64,000 nt of DNA. Origin: Draconibacterium aestuarii. GTDB taxonomy: Bacteria; Bacteroidota; Bacteroidia; Bacteroidales; Prolixibacteraceae. Below the pieces are notes generated by a model, which was not told where the DNA came from, ran no database searches, and saw only the letters and a program-made list of their open reading frames with translations. Numbering within the stretch: the first letter of the stretch is position 1; each line of letters opens with the position of its first letter. This document shows positions 47,318-56,329 of this stretch, piece after piece. The translations under genes and the position numbers were made by a program. The stretch is taken from the NCBI GenBank assembly GCA_026671195.1, contig JAPOHD010000027.1:620001-684000 (forward strand). Reading direction: 5' to 3'.

Positions 47318-49069
47318 TTAGTCAACAATAGCTGAAAATTTAGCGTTGTCGAAATATTTTGCAAATTCCATATCTGTTTTTGCAACGGCTTTCATATCAG
47401 CGTTAATGCTACAGGCAGCTTTTAAGCTGTCGAACAATAACGATTCTTTAGCTGTGCGTGCACCGATAACTGCTTTCAGGTATTCTTTCATGTAACAACC
47501 TTCCATATCAAAAGCTTCCAAATCTTTCAATGCTCCGTTGTTGTCACCAGTCATCATTTTAGCAATTGCAGTGTTTACATCTTTGTCTTTGCTGAAGTAT
47601 TTAACTGCTTTTGCATATTCTGCTTTTTTAACGCTTACGATACCCATGTTGTAGTTAACTTCGTCGCCTGCACCAGCAGCAGCGCCAAATAAAGTTTCGG
47701 CTTCTGCAACATCTCCTTCAGTTAAAGTAACTGCACCAACATTGTTTTTAACAATTGGTTCGTTGTTTTTCAATTTTTCAGCTTTTGTAAACAATGGTTT
47801 TGCATCGGCATATTTCATTTGTTTTGCCAAAACATAACCTGCGTTGTTTGCTCCTCTCCAATCATCAGGGTAAACTTTCATGAATGAATTGTAAACTGAA
47901 AGTTGCTCGTTTAAGTCTTCGAATAAAGTTGCAGCATAAAGTAATTCAGCAGGATTTAAAGAAGCAGGATCAGCTTTTGCTGCTGCTTTTAACTCCTCGT
48001 CGGTTTTACCAATTAAATCAACACTGGTAGTCATTTTTGCTCTACGCAACTGAGGAAGAATTTCTTCTGCAACATCAGTGAAAGTTACACTCAGGTTTCT
48101 GATTTCACGTTCACGAACTTCAGGATCGTTGTACATAGAAAGTACGCGTAAAATCAATTCTTTATCCTGAATGTTAGATTGCTCCATTAATTCTTTGAAA
48201 CCATCCCAGTCTTCAGGAGTATATTTTGTTTTTAACTCGACAGCAACACCGGCTTCTTTTAATTTTTTTGCTAAAAACTGCGACGAAGTTTCTTTACGTT
48301 TTGCAGCAAGCTCTGTGTTAAAGTCAATAGTACCGTCAGGAGAAGCATAAGCTGAAACTTCAACCTCTTTCAGGTCGATTCTTTCTTCTTCGTTTGCTTT
48401 TTTAGTGTAGTCTTGTAAAGCAACTACTTCCTCTTTTCCGGTTTCGTCTTTGCGAAGGTTGGCACGATTGATCAGGTATTTGATATCAGCCATCATTTCG
48501 TCAGGAACAACACGTTGGAAAGCATCGATGTTTGGATCGTATTTTCCAGTAGTGTTTGCTTCACGCTGAACACCTAAAATTGGTTTAGGCATAACTACAA
48601 TTTTTTCGCTTGTAGCAAGAACACCGTCAGCAATTTTAATAGGATCGAAATCAAGACTTTTTTTGCCTTTAGAAGCTGTGATGTTTACGTATAATTCCGA
48701 TTTTGCCATGGCCCCGTCGTACGCAACAACATCTTTGTAACTAACGCTTCCGCCGTTAAGGCCAATCACTTTATTATTGGCATCTACTTTTTCGCCCTGA
48801 ACAGTAACCGATTTAAGCTCAGTTTCTCCACCCTCGTATTTTAAAACAGGAGTAGCAGTTAAAATCGCTTTCTTGTTAAAATACTTTGAAGGGTACCTTG
48901 TGTTGATTGCAACATCAACATTACTGGAATGTGCTTCAAGTACTTCAGGGGTTACACCAAAATTAATGCTGTCGGCATTCTTTTTCATTTTTTTAAGACC
49001 TGCGCAGCTTGACAGTAGAAGGGCCAATAGTACTAATAGTACAAAAGGTTTGTTGTTGATTCTTTTCAT
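47318..49069 (-). CDS. OmpA-like/TPR lipoprotein
   Basis: 583 residues from the ATG at 49069; an ATG three codons upstream is possible. Lipobox LLLSSC at about residue 22. The N-terminal part is beta-rich. A peptidoglycan-binding OmpA-like segment is at about 205-290 (VEVSAYASPDGTIDFNTELAAKRKE). TPR-like repeats occupy about 370-530. This combination occurs in Bacteroidota outer-membrane lipoproteins that tether envelope to peptidoglycan; the role here is inference. A TATTTTTG -7 element (49121-49128, minus) lies upstream. A decayed copy of its 3' end lies downstream. Confidence 0.8.
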   Translation of the reverse strand: MKRINNKPFVLLVLLALLLSSCAGLKKMKKNADSINFGVTPEVLEAHSSNVDVAINTRYPSKYFNKKAILTATPVLKYEGGETELKSVTVQGEKVDANNKVIGLNGGSVSYKDVVAYDGAMAKSELYVNITASKGKKSLDFDPIKIADGVLATSEKIVVMPKPILGVQREANTTGKYDPNIDAFQRVVPDEMMADIKYLINRANLRKDETGKEEVVALQDYTKKANEEERIDLKEVEVSAYASPDGTIDFNTELAAKRKETSSQFLAKKLKEAGVAVELKTKYTPEDWDGFKELMEQSNIQDKELILRVLSMYNDPEVREREIRNLSVTFTDVAEEILPQLRRAKMTTSVDLIGKTDEELKAAAKADPASLNPAELLYAATLFEDLNEQLSVYNSFMKVYPDDWRGANNAGYVLAKQMKYADAKPLFTKAEKLKNNEPIVKNNVGAVTLTEGDVAEAETLFGAAAGAGDEVNYNMGIVSVKKAEYAKAVKYFSKDKDVNTAIAKMMTGDNNGALKDLEAFDMEGCYMKEYLKAVIGARTAKESLLFDSLKAACSINADMKAVAKTDMEFAKYFDNAKFSAIVD

Positions 49070-49169
49070 AACAGACAATTATTATTTATAAGTAATTTTA
49101 AAAATTTACAGTTAAGGTCACAAAAATATAAAGCTTTTTATTATTTGAAAGAGGCGATTCAAGTTTTTA

Positions 49170-49799
49170 TTACAATATTAAACGGTTTATACCTAATTTA
49201 TAATCACTATTGAATATGGCATGCATTAACCGCTGAAAATCTTCAGGAATTTTAACAAAATCCACATTATTTATATCAATAATCAGAACGGGAAAATTTG
49301 TGATTTGTTTTAGGAAGTTAAAATATCCTTTGCTTATTTTTTTTAAATATTCCGGATCGATATCTTGTTCGTAATCGCGACCGCGTTCTGTAATGTTTTG
49401 CATTAGCCGATTTACATCGGCATGGAGATAAACATATAGGTCGGGTTTGGGCATCGACTCAAAAATAATGTCAAAAATCTGTCGAAATAAATGGTACTCG
49501 TCTTCCTTGAGAGTATTTTGTGCAAAAATAGCTGTTTTTGCAAAGTAGTAGTCGGCCACCATAAAGGGTTGAAACAAATCGAGATTTAACACTTCCTTTT
49601 TTATTTGGTTGTAGCGATCGGCCAAAAATGAAAGTTCCAACGGAAAGGAATAGCGCTCCTGGTCTTTGTAGAATTTTGGCAAAAACGGATTGTCGGCAAA
49701 CTGTTCCAATACCAGTTTGGCATCATGTTCTTTTGCGATCATTTTCGAAAGCGTTGTTTTTCCTGCTCCTATATTTCCTTCAATTACAAGAAATTGCAT
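49170..49799 (-). CDS. Deoxynucleoside kinase
   Basis: 209 residues. It phosphorylates deoxynucleosides (dAdo/dGuo/dCyd type) for salvage. The P-loop GNIGAGKTT is at 8-16, EQF provides the substrate-binding Glu, LADRY at 59-63 holds the DR(Y/S) motif, and a lid-like Arg cluster (TERGRDYEQD) is at about 138-147. The fold and size match the bacterial dGK/dAK group. Specificity cannot be read. Confidence 0.9.
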   Translation of the reverse strand: MQFLVIEGNIGAGKTTLSKMIAKEHDAKLVLEQFADNPFLPKFYKDQERYSFPLELSFLADRYNQIKKEVLNLDLFQPFMVADYYFAKTAIFAQNTLKEDEYHLFRQIFDIIFESMPKPDLYVYLHADVNRLMQNITERGRDYEQDIDPEYLKKISKGYFNFLKQITNFPVLIIDINNVDFVKIPEDFQRLMHAIFNSDYKLGINRLIL

Positions 49800-49877
49800 G
49801 CGCGTTTTTGATTGTTTTGTTGAAAATGCCCGAAAGCTGCTTTAAAATTTAAATGATTTAATTGTTTTTAAAAAGAA

Positions 49878-50360
49878 CTACATGAGCTTTTTTGCCGAAC
49901 GAATTTTTTTGTCCTTTAAATAGCCAATAATGTAGGGAGGAAGTATCCCGATTGCAAAGCCTGAACAAAAGAGTTCAAGCTTAACATCAGGATCAATATT
50001 CATAAGAATATATCCCAGAATTGCACCTGCCACAATTCCAAAAAACGAATACATATAGGTGAAATAATAGGGCGCATAAAAGCCATGTTCTTTTTGCATA
50101 TGTTTCGAAAGCTGTGAAATCAGTTGGTCGTAATCTTTACGTTTCCTGCCTACATCGTTTATCGCCTGGTCGATGTCTTCAACGGTTTCCCGAATAGGTT
50201 GCATTTCTTTTTTGCAACCGGGACACGAATTCGAAAAGGAGTTAATCCGCGTAATATTTCGTTTGAACTCTTCGATTCTGTAAAAGCGCAAATCTTTGTC
50301 GTTTACGCCTTCCAGTTTCGCATCGATTTGAGTATTTAATTCTTTTGACCAGGTTTCCAT
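49878..50360 (-). CDS. Uncharacterised two-helix membrane protein with CxxC motif
   Basis: 160 residues: a charged N-terminal segment with CPGC (Cys46, Cys49), a predicted helical stretch, two membrane helices (about 98-122 and 130-149) and a basic tail KDKKIRSAKKLM. The CxxC could bind metal or form a disulfide. Located between the dNK gene and pnp; the pnp terminator separates it from pnp. Family not recognised. Confidence 0.65.
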   Translation of the reverse strand: METWSKELNTQIDAKLEGVNDKDLRFYRIEEFKRNITRINSFSNSCPGCKKEMQPIRETVEDIDQAINDVGRKRKDYDQLISQLSKHMQKEHGFYAPYYFTYMYSFFGIVAGAILGYILMNIDPDVKLELFCSGFAIGILPPYIIGYLKDKKIRSAKKLM

Positions 50361-50437
50361 GTGCTTTAATTTTGAGTGCGAAGTTAGGAAAAGGAAATCA
50401 AAAAGTTATTGGAGATTCAAAACTAGATTTTAGAGAA

Positions 50438-50472
50438 AATAAAAACGCCCTGCCAAATGACAGAGCGTTTTG
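50438..50472 (-). terminator. Terminator of pnp
   Basis: AAAACGCTCTG pairs imperfectly with CAGGGCGTTTT around an eight-base loop on the minus strand and runs into TTTATTTT. Confidence 0.88.
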
Positions 50473-50502
50473 CTATTTCGATTAAAATCTTGTTCCGATT
50501 TT

Positions 50503-52791
50503 TTAGTCGTTGTTTCTGCGCGGACGGAATTCTCTACGTTCTCCTCCTCTGCGATCGTCACGACGGTCTCCACCACGGTGGTCACCACCTCTGCGATCAC
50601 CACCACGGTTATCGCTTCTTGGGCCACGGTTTTCTCTTGGTGGACGTTCCACATAACCTTCAGGTTTTGGAAGAAGTACTTTACGCGAAAGTTTTAGTTT
50701 ACCGGTTTTTTCGTCAACACCGATCAATTTTACTTCCATCATATCGCCTTCTTTTGTGAATTCTTCTGCCGATTCGATGCGTTTCCAATCCATTTCCGAA
50801 ATATGAAGAAGTCCTTCTTTACCGGGAATGATTTCGATAAATGCACCAAAAGATACAACCGATTTTACTTTTCCGGTGTAAACTTCACCCACTTCAGGAA
50901 GTGCGGTAATCGCTTTAATTTTAGCTTTAGCAGCTTCAATTGGTTCTAAACCTGCTCCTGAAATTTCCACAAATCCCTGATCGTCTTTTTCTTCAATTAC
51001 AATAACTGTTTGAGTTTCTTCCTGAATCGCTTGAATTACTTTTCCTCCAGGTCCGATAATTGCACCAATCATGTCTTTCGGAATCACAATGGTTTCAATA
51101 CGTGGAACATTTGGTTTGTAATTTTCGCGTGGCTCAGGAATTACTTTCAACATTTCGCCAAGAATATGTAAACGACCTTCTTTTGCTTGTTGTAAGGCTT
51201 CGGCCAGCACTTCGTATGGAAGTCCGTCAACTTTAATATCCATTTGAGTGGCTGTAATACCATCAACGGTACCAGTCACTTTAAAGTCCATGTCGCCCAG
51301 GTGGTCTTCGTCACCTAAAATATCCGAAAGAACAGCATATTTTTCTGCTCCTTTATCGGTGATCAGCCCCATTGCAATACCTGAAACCGGTTTCTTAATT
51401 TTGATACCGGCGTCCATCATTCCCATGGTTCCTGCACAAACAGTTGCCATCGATGAAGAACCATTCGATTCCAAAATGTCGGACATGATTCTTACTACGT
51501 ATGGTAGATCTTCAGGAATCATTTTCTTTAACCCACGAAGTGCCAGGTTTCCGTGACCAATTTCACGACGACTGGTTCCACGAGGTGTTTTTGGATCGCC
51601 TACACAGAATGGAGGGAAATTGTAATGCAACAAAAATTTCTCAGTTCCCTGGAAAGTTACTGCATCAATTTTTTTAATATCCATTTTGGTACCCAAAGTA
51701 ACCGAAGTTAAGGATTGGGTTTCTCCACGAGTAAAAATTGAAGAACCATGAGCACCCGGTAAATAATCTACTTCTCCCCAAATTGGTCGAATTTCGTTGG
51801 TTGCTCTACCGTCTAAACGAATTTTATCGTCAAGAATCATGCGACGCATGGCTTCTTTTTCAACATCGTGGTAATATCTTTTAATCAGACCAATGTGTTG
51901 GGTAAGATCAATTTCTTCGTTATCTGCGTTTTCCTCAGTATATTTTTCAATGAATTCGTCACGAATAGCAGCAAAAGCATCCATTCGTTCGCTTTTGTTT
52001 GTCAATTGCTTTTTCGCAACTTCGTAACAAGCGGCGTAAGTTTCAGCATGTACTTTTTCACGCAACTCTTCGTTGTTGTTTTCGTGACAGTATTCGCGTT
52101 TTACAACTCCTATCTCCGCAGCTAATTCTTCCTGAGCTTTACACTGCTTTTTAATTTCGGCGTGAGCAACTTTAATGGCTTCCAGCATTACTTCTTCCGA
52201 AACCTCATCCATTTCACCCTCAACCATCATAATGTTTTCGAACGAAGCACCTACCATAATTTCAAGGTCTGCTTCTTCCAGTTGAACACGGCTTGGGTTG
52301 ATTACGTATTCGCCGTTAATACGAGCTACACGTACTTCTGAAATTGGTGTTTCAAAAGGAACATCGGATACGGCAATAGCTGCTGAAGCAGCTAATCCTG
52401 CCAATGCATCTGGCATTTCGTCTTTTCCAACAGAAATAAGTGAGATCATTACTGCTGTTTCTGCGTGGTAATCAGCAGGGAAAAGCGGACGTAATGCACG
52501 GTCAACTAAGCGTGCAACTAAAATTTCATCGTCACTTGGACGGGCTTCTCTTTTCAGAAATCCTCCGGGGAAACGACCTGCGGCTGAAAATTTCTCGCGG
52601 TAATCAACCGATACCGGCATAAAGTCTACATCTTCTTTGGCTTCTTTTGCTGAAACTACCGTAGCCAGCAACATGGTGTCACCCATTCGAACCACTACCG
52701 AACCATCGGCTTGTTTTGCCAATTTTCCGGTTTCAATGGTAATCGACCTGCCGTCGGCAAGTTCAATCGTCTTAATTGTAGCGTTTACCAT
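50503..52791 (-). CDS. pnp: Polyribonucleotide nucleotidyltransferase (PNPase)
   Basis: Phosphorolytic 3'-5' exoribonuclease of the degradosome. 762 residues: two RNase PH domains ([16 protein letters not shown] in the first; [15 protein letters not shown] catalytic Asp pair in the second), then a KH domain with GxxG (IGPGGKVI, about 588-595), then an S1 domain ([14 protein letters not shown]). The last 45 residues form an Arg/Gly/Asp-rich tail ([13 protein letters not shown] and similar), longer than in E. coli PNPase and possibly RNA-binding. It follows rpsO as in many bacteria, but a terminator lies between them. Confidence 0.96.
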   Translation of the reverse strand: MVNATIKTIELADGRSITIETGKLAKQADGSVVVRMGDTMLLATVVSAKEAKEDVDFMPVSVDYREKFSAAGRFPGGFLKREARPSDDEILVARLVDRALRPLFPADYHAETAVMISLISVGKDEMPDALAGLAASAAIAVSDVPFETPISEVRVARINGEYVINPSRVQLEEADLEIMVGASFENIMMVEGEMDEVSEEVMLEAIKVAHAEIKKQCKAQEELAAEIGVVKREYCHENNNEELREKVHAETYAACYEVAKKQLTNKSERMDAFAAIRDEFIEKYTEENADNEEIDLTQHIGLIKRYYHDVEKEAMRRMILDDKIRLDGRATNEIRPIWGEVDYLPGAHGSSIFTRGETQSLTSVTLGTKMDIKKIDAVTFQGTEKFLLHYNFPPFCVGDPKTPRGTSRREIGHGNLALRGLKKMIPEDLPYVVRIMSDILESNGSSSMATVCAGTMGMMDAGIKIKKPVSGIAMGLITDKGAEKYAVLSDILGDEDHLGDMDFKVTGTVDGITATQMDIKVDGLPYEVLAEALQQAKEGRLHILGEMLKVIPEPRENYKPNVPRIETIVIPKDMIGAIIGPGGKVIQAIQEETQTVIVIEEKDDQGFVEISGAGLEPIEAAKAKIKAITALPEVGEVYTGKVKSVVSFGAFIEIIPGKEGLLHISEMDWKRIESAEEFTKEGDMMEVKLIGVDEKTGKLKLSRKVLLPKPEGYVERPPRENRGPRSDNRGGDRRGGDHRGGDRRDDRRGGERREFRPRRNND

Positions 52792-52852
52792 AATTTTTCT
52801 AATAAATCTTTAAGTTTTAAATTACAATGGGTGGTGAGGATTTGCAATTTAC

Positions 52853-52886
52853 AAAAAAGAAAGGCAATACCAATGCATTGCCTTTC
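52853..52886 (-). terminator. rpsO terminator
   Basis: GAAAGGCAAT and ATTGCCTTTC form a perfect 10-bp stem, followed on the minus strand by six T residues. It sits between rpsO and pnp and may attenuate readthrough. Confidence 0.9.
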
Positions 52887-52893
52887 AATATCT

Positions 52894-53163
52894 CTACTTA
52901 CGTAAGTTCAACTCTTTGATAATCGCACGATAGCGTGTGATATCTTTTTTAATAAGGTAGTCTAACAAGCTACGACGCTTACCTACCAGTTTGATCAATG
53001 AACGACGCGTGCTGTGGTCTTTTTTGTTTCGCTTCAGGTGTTCTGTAAGGTGGTTGATCCTTAATGTGAACAATGCAATTTGACCTTCTGCACTTCCGGT
53101 GTCGGTGGCTGATTTACCATGTTGGGCAAACAGCTCAGTTTTTTTCTCTGATGTTAAATACAT
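52894..53163 (-). CDS. rpsO: 30S ribosomal protein S15
   Basis: 89 residues, primary 16S rRNA binder in the platform. Family signatures: GSAEGQIALFTLRINHLTEHLK, HSTRRSLIKLVGKRRSLLDYL and the C-terminal RYRAIIKELNLRK. Normal length. It has its own consensus promoter. Confidence 0.97.
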   Translation of the reverse strand: MYLTSEKKTELFAQHGKSATDTGSAEGQIALFTLRINHLTEHLKRNKKDHSTRRSLIKLVGKRRSLLDYLIKKDITRYRAIIKELNLRK

Positions 53164-53243
53164 TTTTTAAAGAACTAATTTGTTATACAATGTTTAAACC
53201 GCAACATCGCTTTAAATAGAAACGGCTTAAAATTAATTGGCTG

Positions 53244-53273
53244 CAAAAGTATATAAAAGTTTTTGATTTTCAA
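53244..53273 (-). promoter_or_regulatory. rpsO promoter
   Basis: On the minus strand TTG (53271-53273), exactly 19 bp, and TACTTTTG (53244-53251) match the Bacteroidota consensus fully. The leader to the ATG is about 75 nt, long enough for S15 autoregulation. Confidence 0.75.
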
Positions 53274-53581
53274 ACAGATGAGCTTTAAATAGATATTTAT
53301 ACTGAATTGTATGCGATGGTGAGTGTATTTTTTTGATACATAGTGAGCTATGGGGTTTTGTTAACATGTTTAAAATTACAGAAGAAACTGGTTTCAAATC
53401 GCAATTAAAGCACATCCAGGTGTTTGTATATCGCTACTATTCACGAAGTGCTGTTAATAAAATTGGCTTTCTTTCAACGACTTCCGTCTTTTCTTTTTTT
53501 AAACTTGCAGTACCCTTATTTTTTATCATTAGATTAGAAATCTATACAAGGGTGGCTGGTGGGCTGCCCTTTCTTTTTGAT
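53274..53581. other. 308-bp spacer without a gene
   Basis: Between the rpsO promoter and the stop of the VWA-like lipoprotein. An imperfect GC-rich dyad at about 53548-53572, followed by TTTCTTTTT, may be a weak terminator. Nothing else seen. Confidence 0.4.
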
Positions 53582-54340
53582 CTATATCTCCAATCCCGAA
53601 TTAAAAGTAACCGAAGCCCCCTGGAATTCAAACAATGTAGTCCAGAATTGTTCGCAGAGGTTAATCTTCTCATCATTTCCTGAAGTGCGTGTAGCAATAA
53701 TGTAAATCACGAAATCACTTAAATCGGGTAGGGAAGGTCCTTTTTTTGCAAGTAGTTCGATTGTTTCTTCCGGTTCTGTCATCATTTTTTCAATCTGCTT
53801 TTTCCAGTTTTGGCCGTAAAAACTAAATAGCGAACTATTTTCCAACATATCGGAATAAATGATCAGGTATTTTCTGTCTGCTTCTGTTCGATGCATTTTA
53901 ATACATTCACGTGTAACTTTCTGATAGATCTTCGATGCATTTGTTCCCCAATCTGCTTTTCCCAGGATGGACGTAAAAGATTGTTCCACCTCATTGTAAA
54001 AACGTTTAATATCGTCTCTGCGATTTAATGGGTTCTCGCCAAGCATCCCGTTTTCTCCAACTGCAATTTTAATTGTTTTTGATTTTGAGTCGGATACTTC
54101 ATTTATCAATGAGAGTTTTATTTCTCCACCGGAGTATCCACCGGATTCTTTGTCGAGTTTCATTAACGAAAGAAATTTGGGCAGATTTTCATCAATAAAA
54201 TTTTCGTCTTTAAAACGCTCATCAGTAACATCGATCAATACTGAAATTGAGGTATTCTGAGGTGTTTCGGTTTTACATGAGAAAAACAGAAGCACGACGA
54301 TGAATAGTGGAAATAAGGTATTTCTATGTATCGTTTTCAT
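53582..54340 (-). CDS. VWA-like lipoprotein
   Basis: 252 residues with a lipobox LLFFSC (Cys22). The mature part begins with a strand and metal-site-like motif VLIDVTDERF (D-x-T-D instead of DxSxS). It contains ADRKYLIIYSDMLENSS, the usual second VWA strand and turn, and near its C-terminus FVIYIIATRTSG; together these suggest a von Willebrand A fold. It starts 4 bp after the coiled-coil membrane protein gene, so the two form an operon. No known system is recognised; VWA partners often sense or scaffold assemblies. Confidence 0.6.
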   Translation of the reverse strand: MKTIHRNTLFPLFIVVLLFFSCKTETPQNTSISVLIDVTDERFKDENFIDENLPKFLSLMKLDKESGGYSGGEIKLSLINEVSDSKSKTIKIAVGENGMLGENPLNRRDDIKRFYNEVEQSFTSILGKADWGTNASKIYQKVTRECIKMHRTEADRKYLIIYSDMLENSSLFSFYGQNWKKQIEKMMTEPEETIELLAKKGPSLPDLSDFVIYIIATRTSGNDEKINLCEQFWTTLFEFQGASVTFNSGLEI

Positions 54341-54344
54341 TTTG

Positions 54345-55628
54345 CTAGCTTTCCGTTAGTGTTCCATTTTCAATAAAATAACCTGTTAAGTCGGGCACAA
54401 GTTCGGCCCATGCTTTGGGTTGTTTGTGGTTGTTTCTATAAGTGAGATTGGTATCGCGGTAATTAAAAATGGCCTCTTTGTAATGGTTGTTGATTTTTCG
54501 CTCCATTCCCTGGCAAAAGGCAAGAATTTTATTATAGTTTCCGGTAATCTCGGTTTTTTTGTTTTTCAACTCCTGAAGTTTGTTTTTAAGTTCATTCTTT
54601 TTAGCTGCAAATGTTTCCTGAATGTGCTTTCGTTCTGCATCGAAATTTTCTTTTTCTGCTGCTCGTTTGTCGCTTACTTCCTTCTGAAGTTTAAGGAATT
54701 CCTGTTCCTCTCGATGGTACTTCTTATAAACTTCATAAAATTCGTTGCTGCTGTCGTGGGCAAAAAACGAGGCCACTGTTCCTACCATAAAAAGTATGAT
54801 CCCGATGGTGAAAAAGGTCCATTGATCCAGAAGAAGTTGTTCTTGGGCAACGCCCAGTTCAGCCAGGTAATTTGTACGTAAAAGTGCCGTAAAATAGCTG
54901 ATTGACCCAACAGTTACAAACATTACGATAAATAGAAATGGGTAGATGCTGCGTTCTTTTACCTGTTTTAAAAGTTTTCCGGCTGCATGAGCCAGAAATG
55001 GCAATGTAATTACCAAAACACCTGCCATAATCAGGGTTAATAAAGGTGTCTCACGAAAGGAAATAAACACCTGGTTGTTCAGAGGGAATTCGGCAATTCC
55101 AATTCCCAGTAATAAGAGAACATAAGCCCAGTAGGGTTTAAACTGAATGTTGTTTTCCTGACGTTTGTGTTTGGTAGAAACCTCTTCCCAACGGCTTTTA
55201 ATTTTCTCGAATCTTTTTTTTTCAAGCTGGTAATGTGGCGAGTTTTCAATGTCTTTTACCGTATCCAGGTGGTTGAGTGTTAGTTCGTCTAACTTCCGTT
55301 TCTTTTCATCTTCTGCGGCATTCAGAAGATCGGCGATTTTGGTTTCGTTTAGCGCATTTAATTCCTGGTTTACTTGTTTGTAGGTATTTTCTTTGAGGTC
55401 GTTTAAAACCTGACGCCCGTTTTGGTACAGTCCTTCAATTTTGGCCTGGTATTTACTTCGTATTTCTTGCTCAATGGGCGTTGTAAAATTGTCGTCAACC
55501 GATGGGAGGTTGCGTTTGCCATCCTCTTCACCTTTTTCTTTACTTTTTTGTAATTGCAGCTGATGATTTTTAGCCAATTCCGATTCAAGTGTAAATTGGT
55601 ACTCTTTCAGAAAAATTTCTGTTTCCAT
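54345..55628 (-). CDS. Four-helix membrane protein flanked by long coiled coils
   Basis: 427 residues. Residues 55-160 form a charged helical/coiled-coil stretch, four membrane helices lie at about 166-183, 195-215, 228-250 and 268-290, and a second coiled coil spans 295-395, rich in Lys/Glu with (E/K)xxL patterns. Both coiled arms would be on the same, probably cytoplasmic, side. The C-terminal 30 residues are non-helical (AWAELVPDLTGYF). No enzymatic motif is visible. It is the first gene of a two-gene operon with the VWA-like lipoprotein. I do not recognise the family. Confidence 0.6.
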   Translation of the reverse strand: METEIFLKEYQFTLESELAKNHQLQLQKSKEKGEEDGKRNLPSVDDNFTTPIEQEIRSKYQAKIEGLYQNGRQVLNDLKENTYKQVNQELNALNETKIADLLNAAEDEKKRKLDELTLNHLDTVKDIENSPHYQLEKKRFEKIKSRWEEVSTKHKRQENNIQFKPYWAYVLLLLGIGIAEFPLNNQVFISFRETPLLTLIMAGVLVITLPFLAHAAGKLLKQVKERSIYPFLFIVMFVTVGSISYFTALLRTNYLAELGVAQEQLLLDQWTFFTIGIILFMVGTVASFFAHDSSNEFYEVYKKYHREEQEFLKLQKEVSDKRAAEKENFDAERKHIQETFAAKKNELKNKLQELKNKKTEITGNYNKILAFCQGMERKINNHYKEAIFNYRDTNLTYRNNHKQPKAWAELVPDLTGYFIENGTLTES

Positions 55629-55900
55629 GGCTTTAATTTTACAGTTAAGTAATTTCTAAAACGAAATAGCAGAAGCCAAAGTATGTAAGTTGGTGAAATA
55701 TTGCTACTTAATTCGTTGATGTAACTTTTTTCTTCGATGAAATGAGTTTTCAACCGGACAACTTTGTTCGACACTTCATTCGTTTTTTAGCACGTGACAT
55801 AAGAAACTGCCCGAATGTTGCAGAATTTATAACGAAAATAAGATGGTATGTTTAAACTATCCCGAATTTTTTAGGTCAGAGGTGGGGAGAATAGAAATTT

Positions 55901-56329
55901 ATGGCTGCAAAATCATTCTTATTAAAAATAACAGATTGGTTGCAATCGACAGAAATGTTTGAGCGGCCCCGGAAAAAACTTCCCGGGAAGTGGATTTTGT
56001 TTGAATACTTTGTTGATAAAGGCGAAGAGTTACTGCATTTTCAGGAAGACGATTTGAAAAAATACCAGGAAAGTTTTACTATTGAATTTGAGAGCGATGA
56101 GCAGTTTTTATTGGAATCTACTATATCAATAAAACTGGTACAGAATATTAAACACGGTTCATGGAGTGTTTCCAGAAACTTTGTTTCCTTAATTCATCCT
56201 GAAAATTTTAGAGATAGTATTGAATTTCAGTTTGCATTTGACAGGGGAAATCTGAAGATGCTTAAAAAAGATGCTGCAGGTAAGATTGAGTTTTTTGGTA
56301 TTTTCAGAAAGCAAAAATCCGATACTTAA
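55901..56329 (+). CDS. Uncharacterised 142-residue protein
   Basis: A soluble alpha/beta protein without signal peptide or membrane helix; charged N-terminus and a C-terminal beta-rich half (FTIEFESDEQFLLES, GSWSVSRNFVSLI, FGIFRKQK). The layout resembles a small lipocalin-like or lysozyme-inhibitor-like sandwich but no motif fixes it. It is convergent with hydF and overlaps its stop by 4 bp. Family not recognised. Confidence 0.6.
   Translation: MAAKSFLLKITDWLQSTEMFERPRKKLPGKWILFEYFVDKGEELLHFQEDDLKKYQESFTIEFESDEQFLLESTISIKLVQNIKHGSWSVSRNFVSLIHPENFRDSIEFQFAFDRGNLKMLKKDAAGKIEFFGIFRKQKSDT

Noticed and set aside
50457-50759. Plus-strand frames opposite the pnp 3' end
   Set aside because: They are antisense to the RGG-rich tail codons and have no family features; low-complexity GC-rich codons keep them open.
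53333-53683. 116-codon plus-strand frame between rpsO and the VWA lipoprotein
   Set aside because: It runs into the opposite-strand lipoprotein gene, has no recognisable domain, and its composition looks random.
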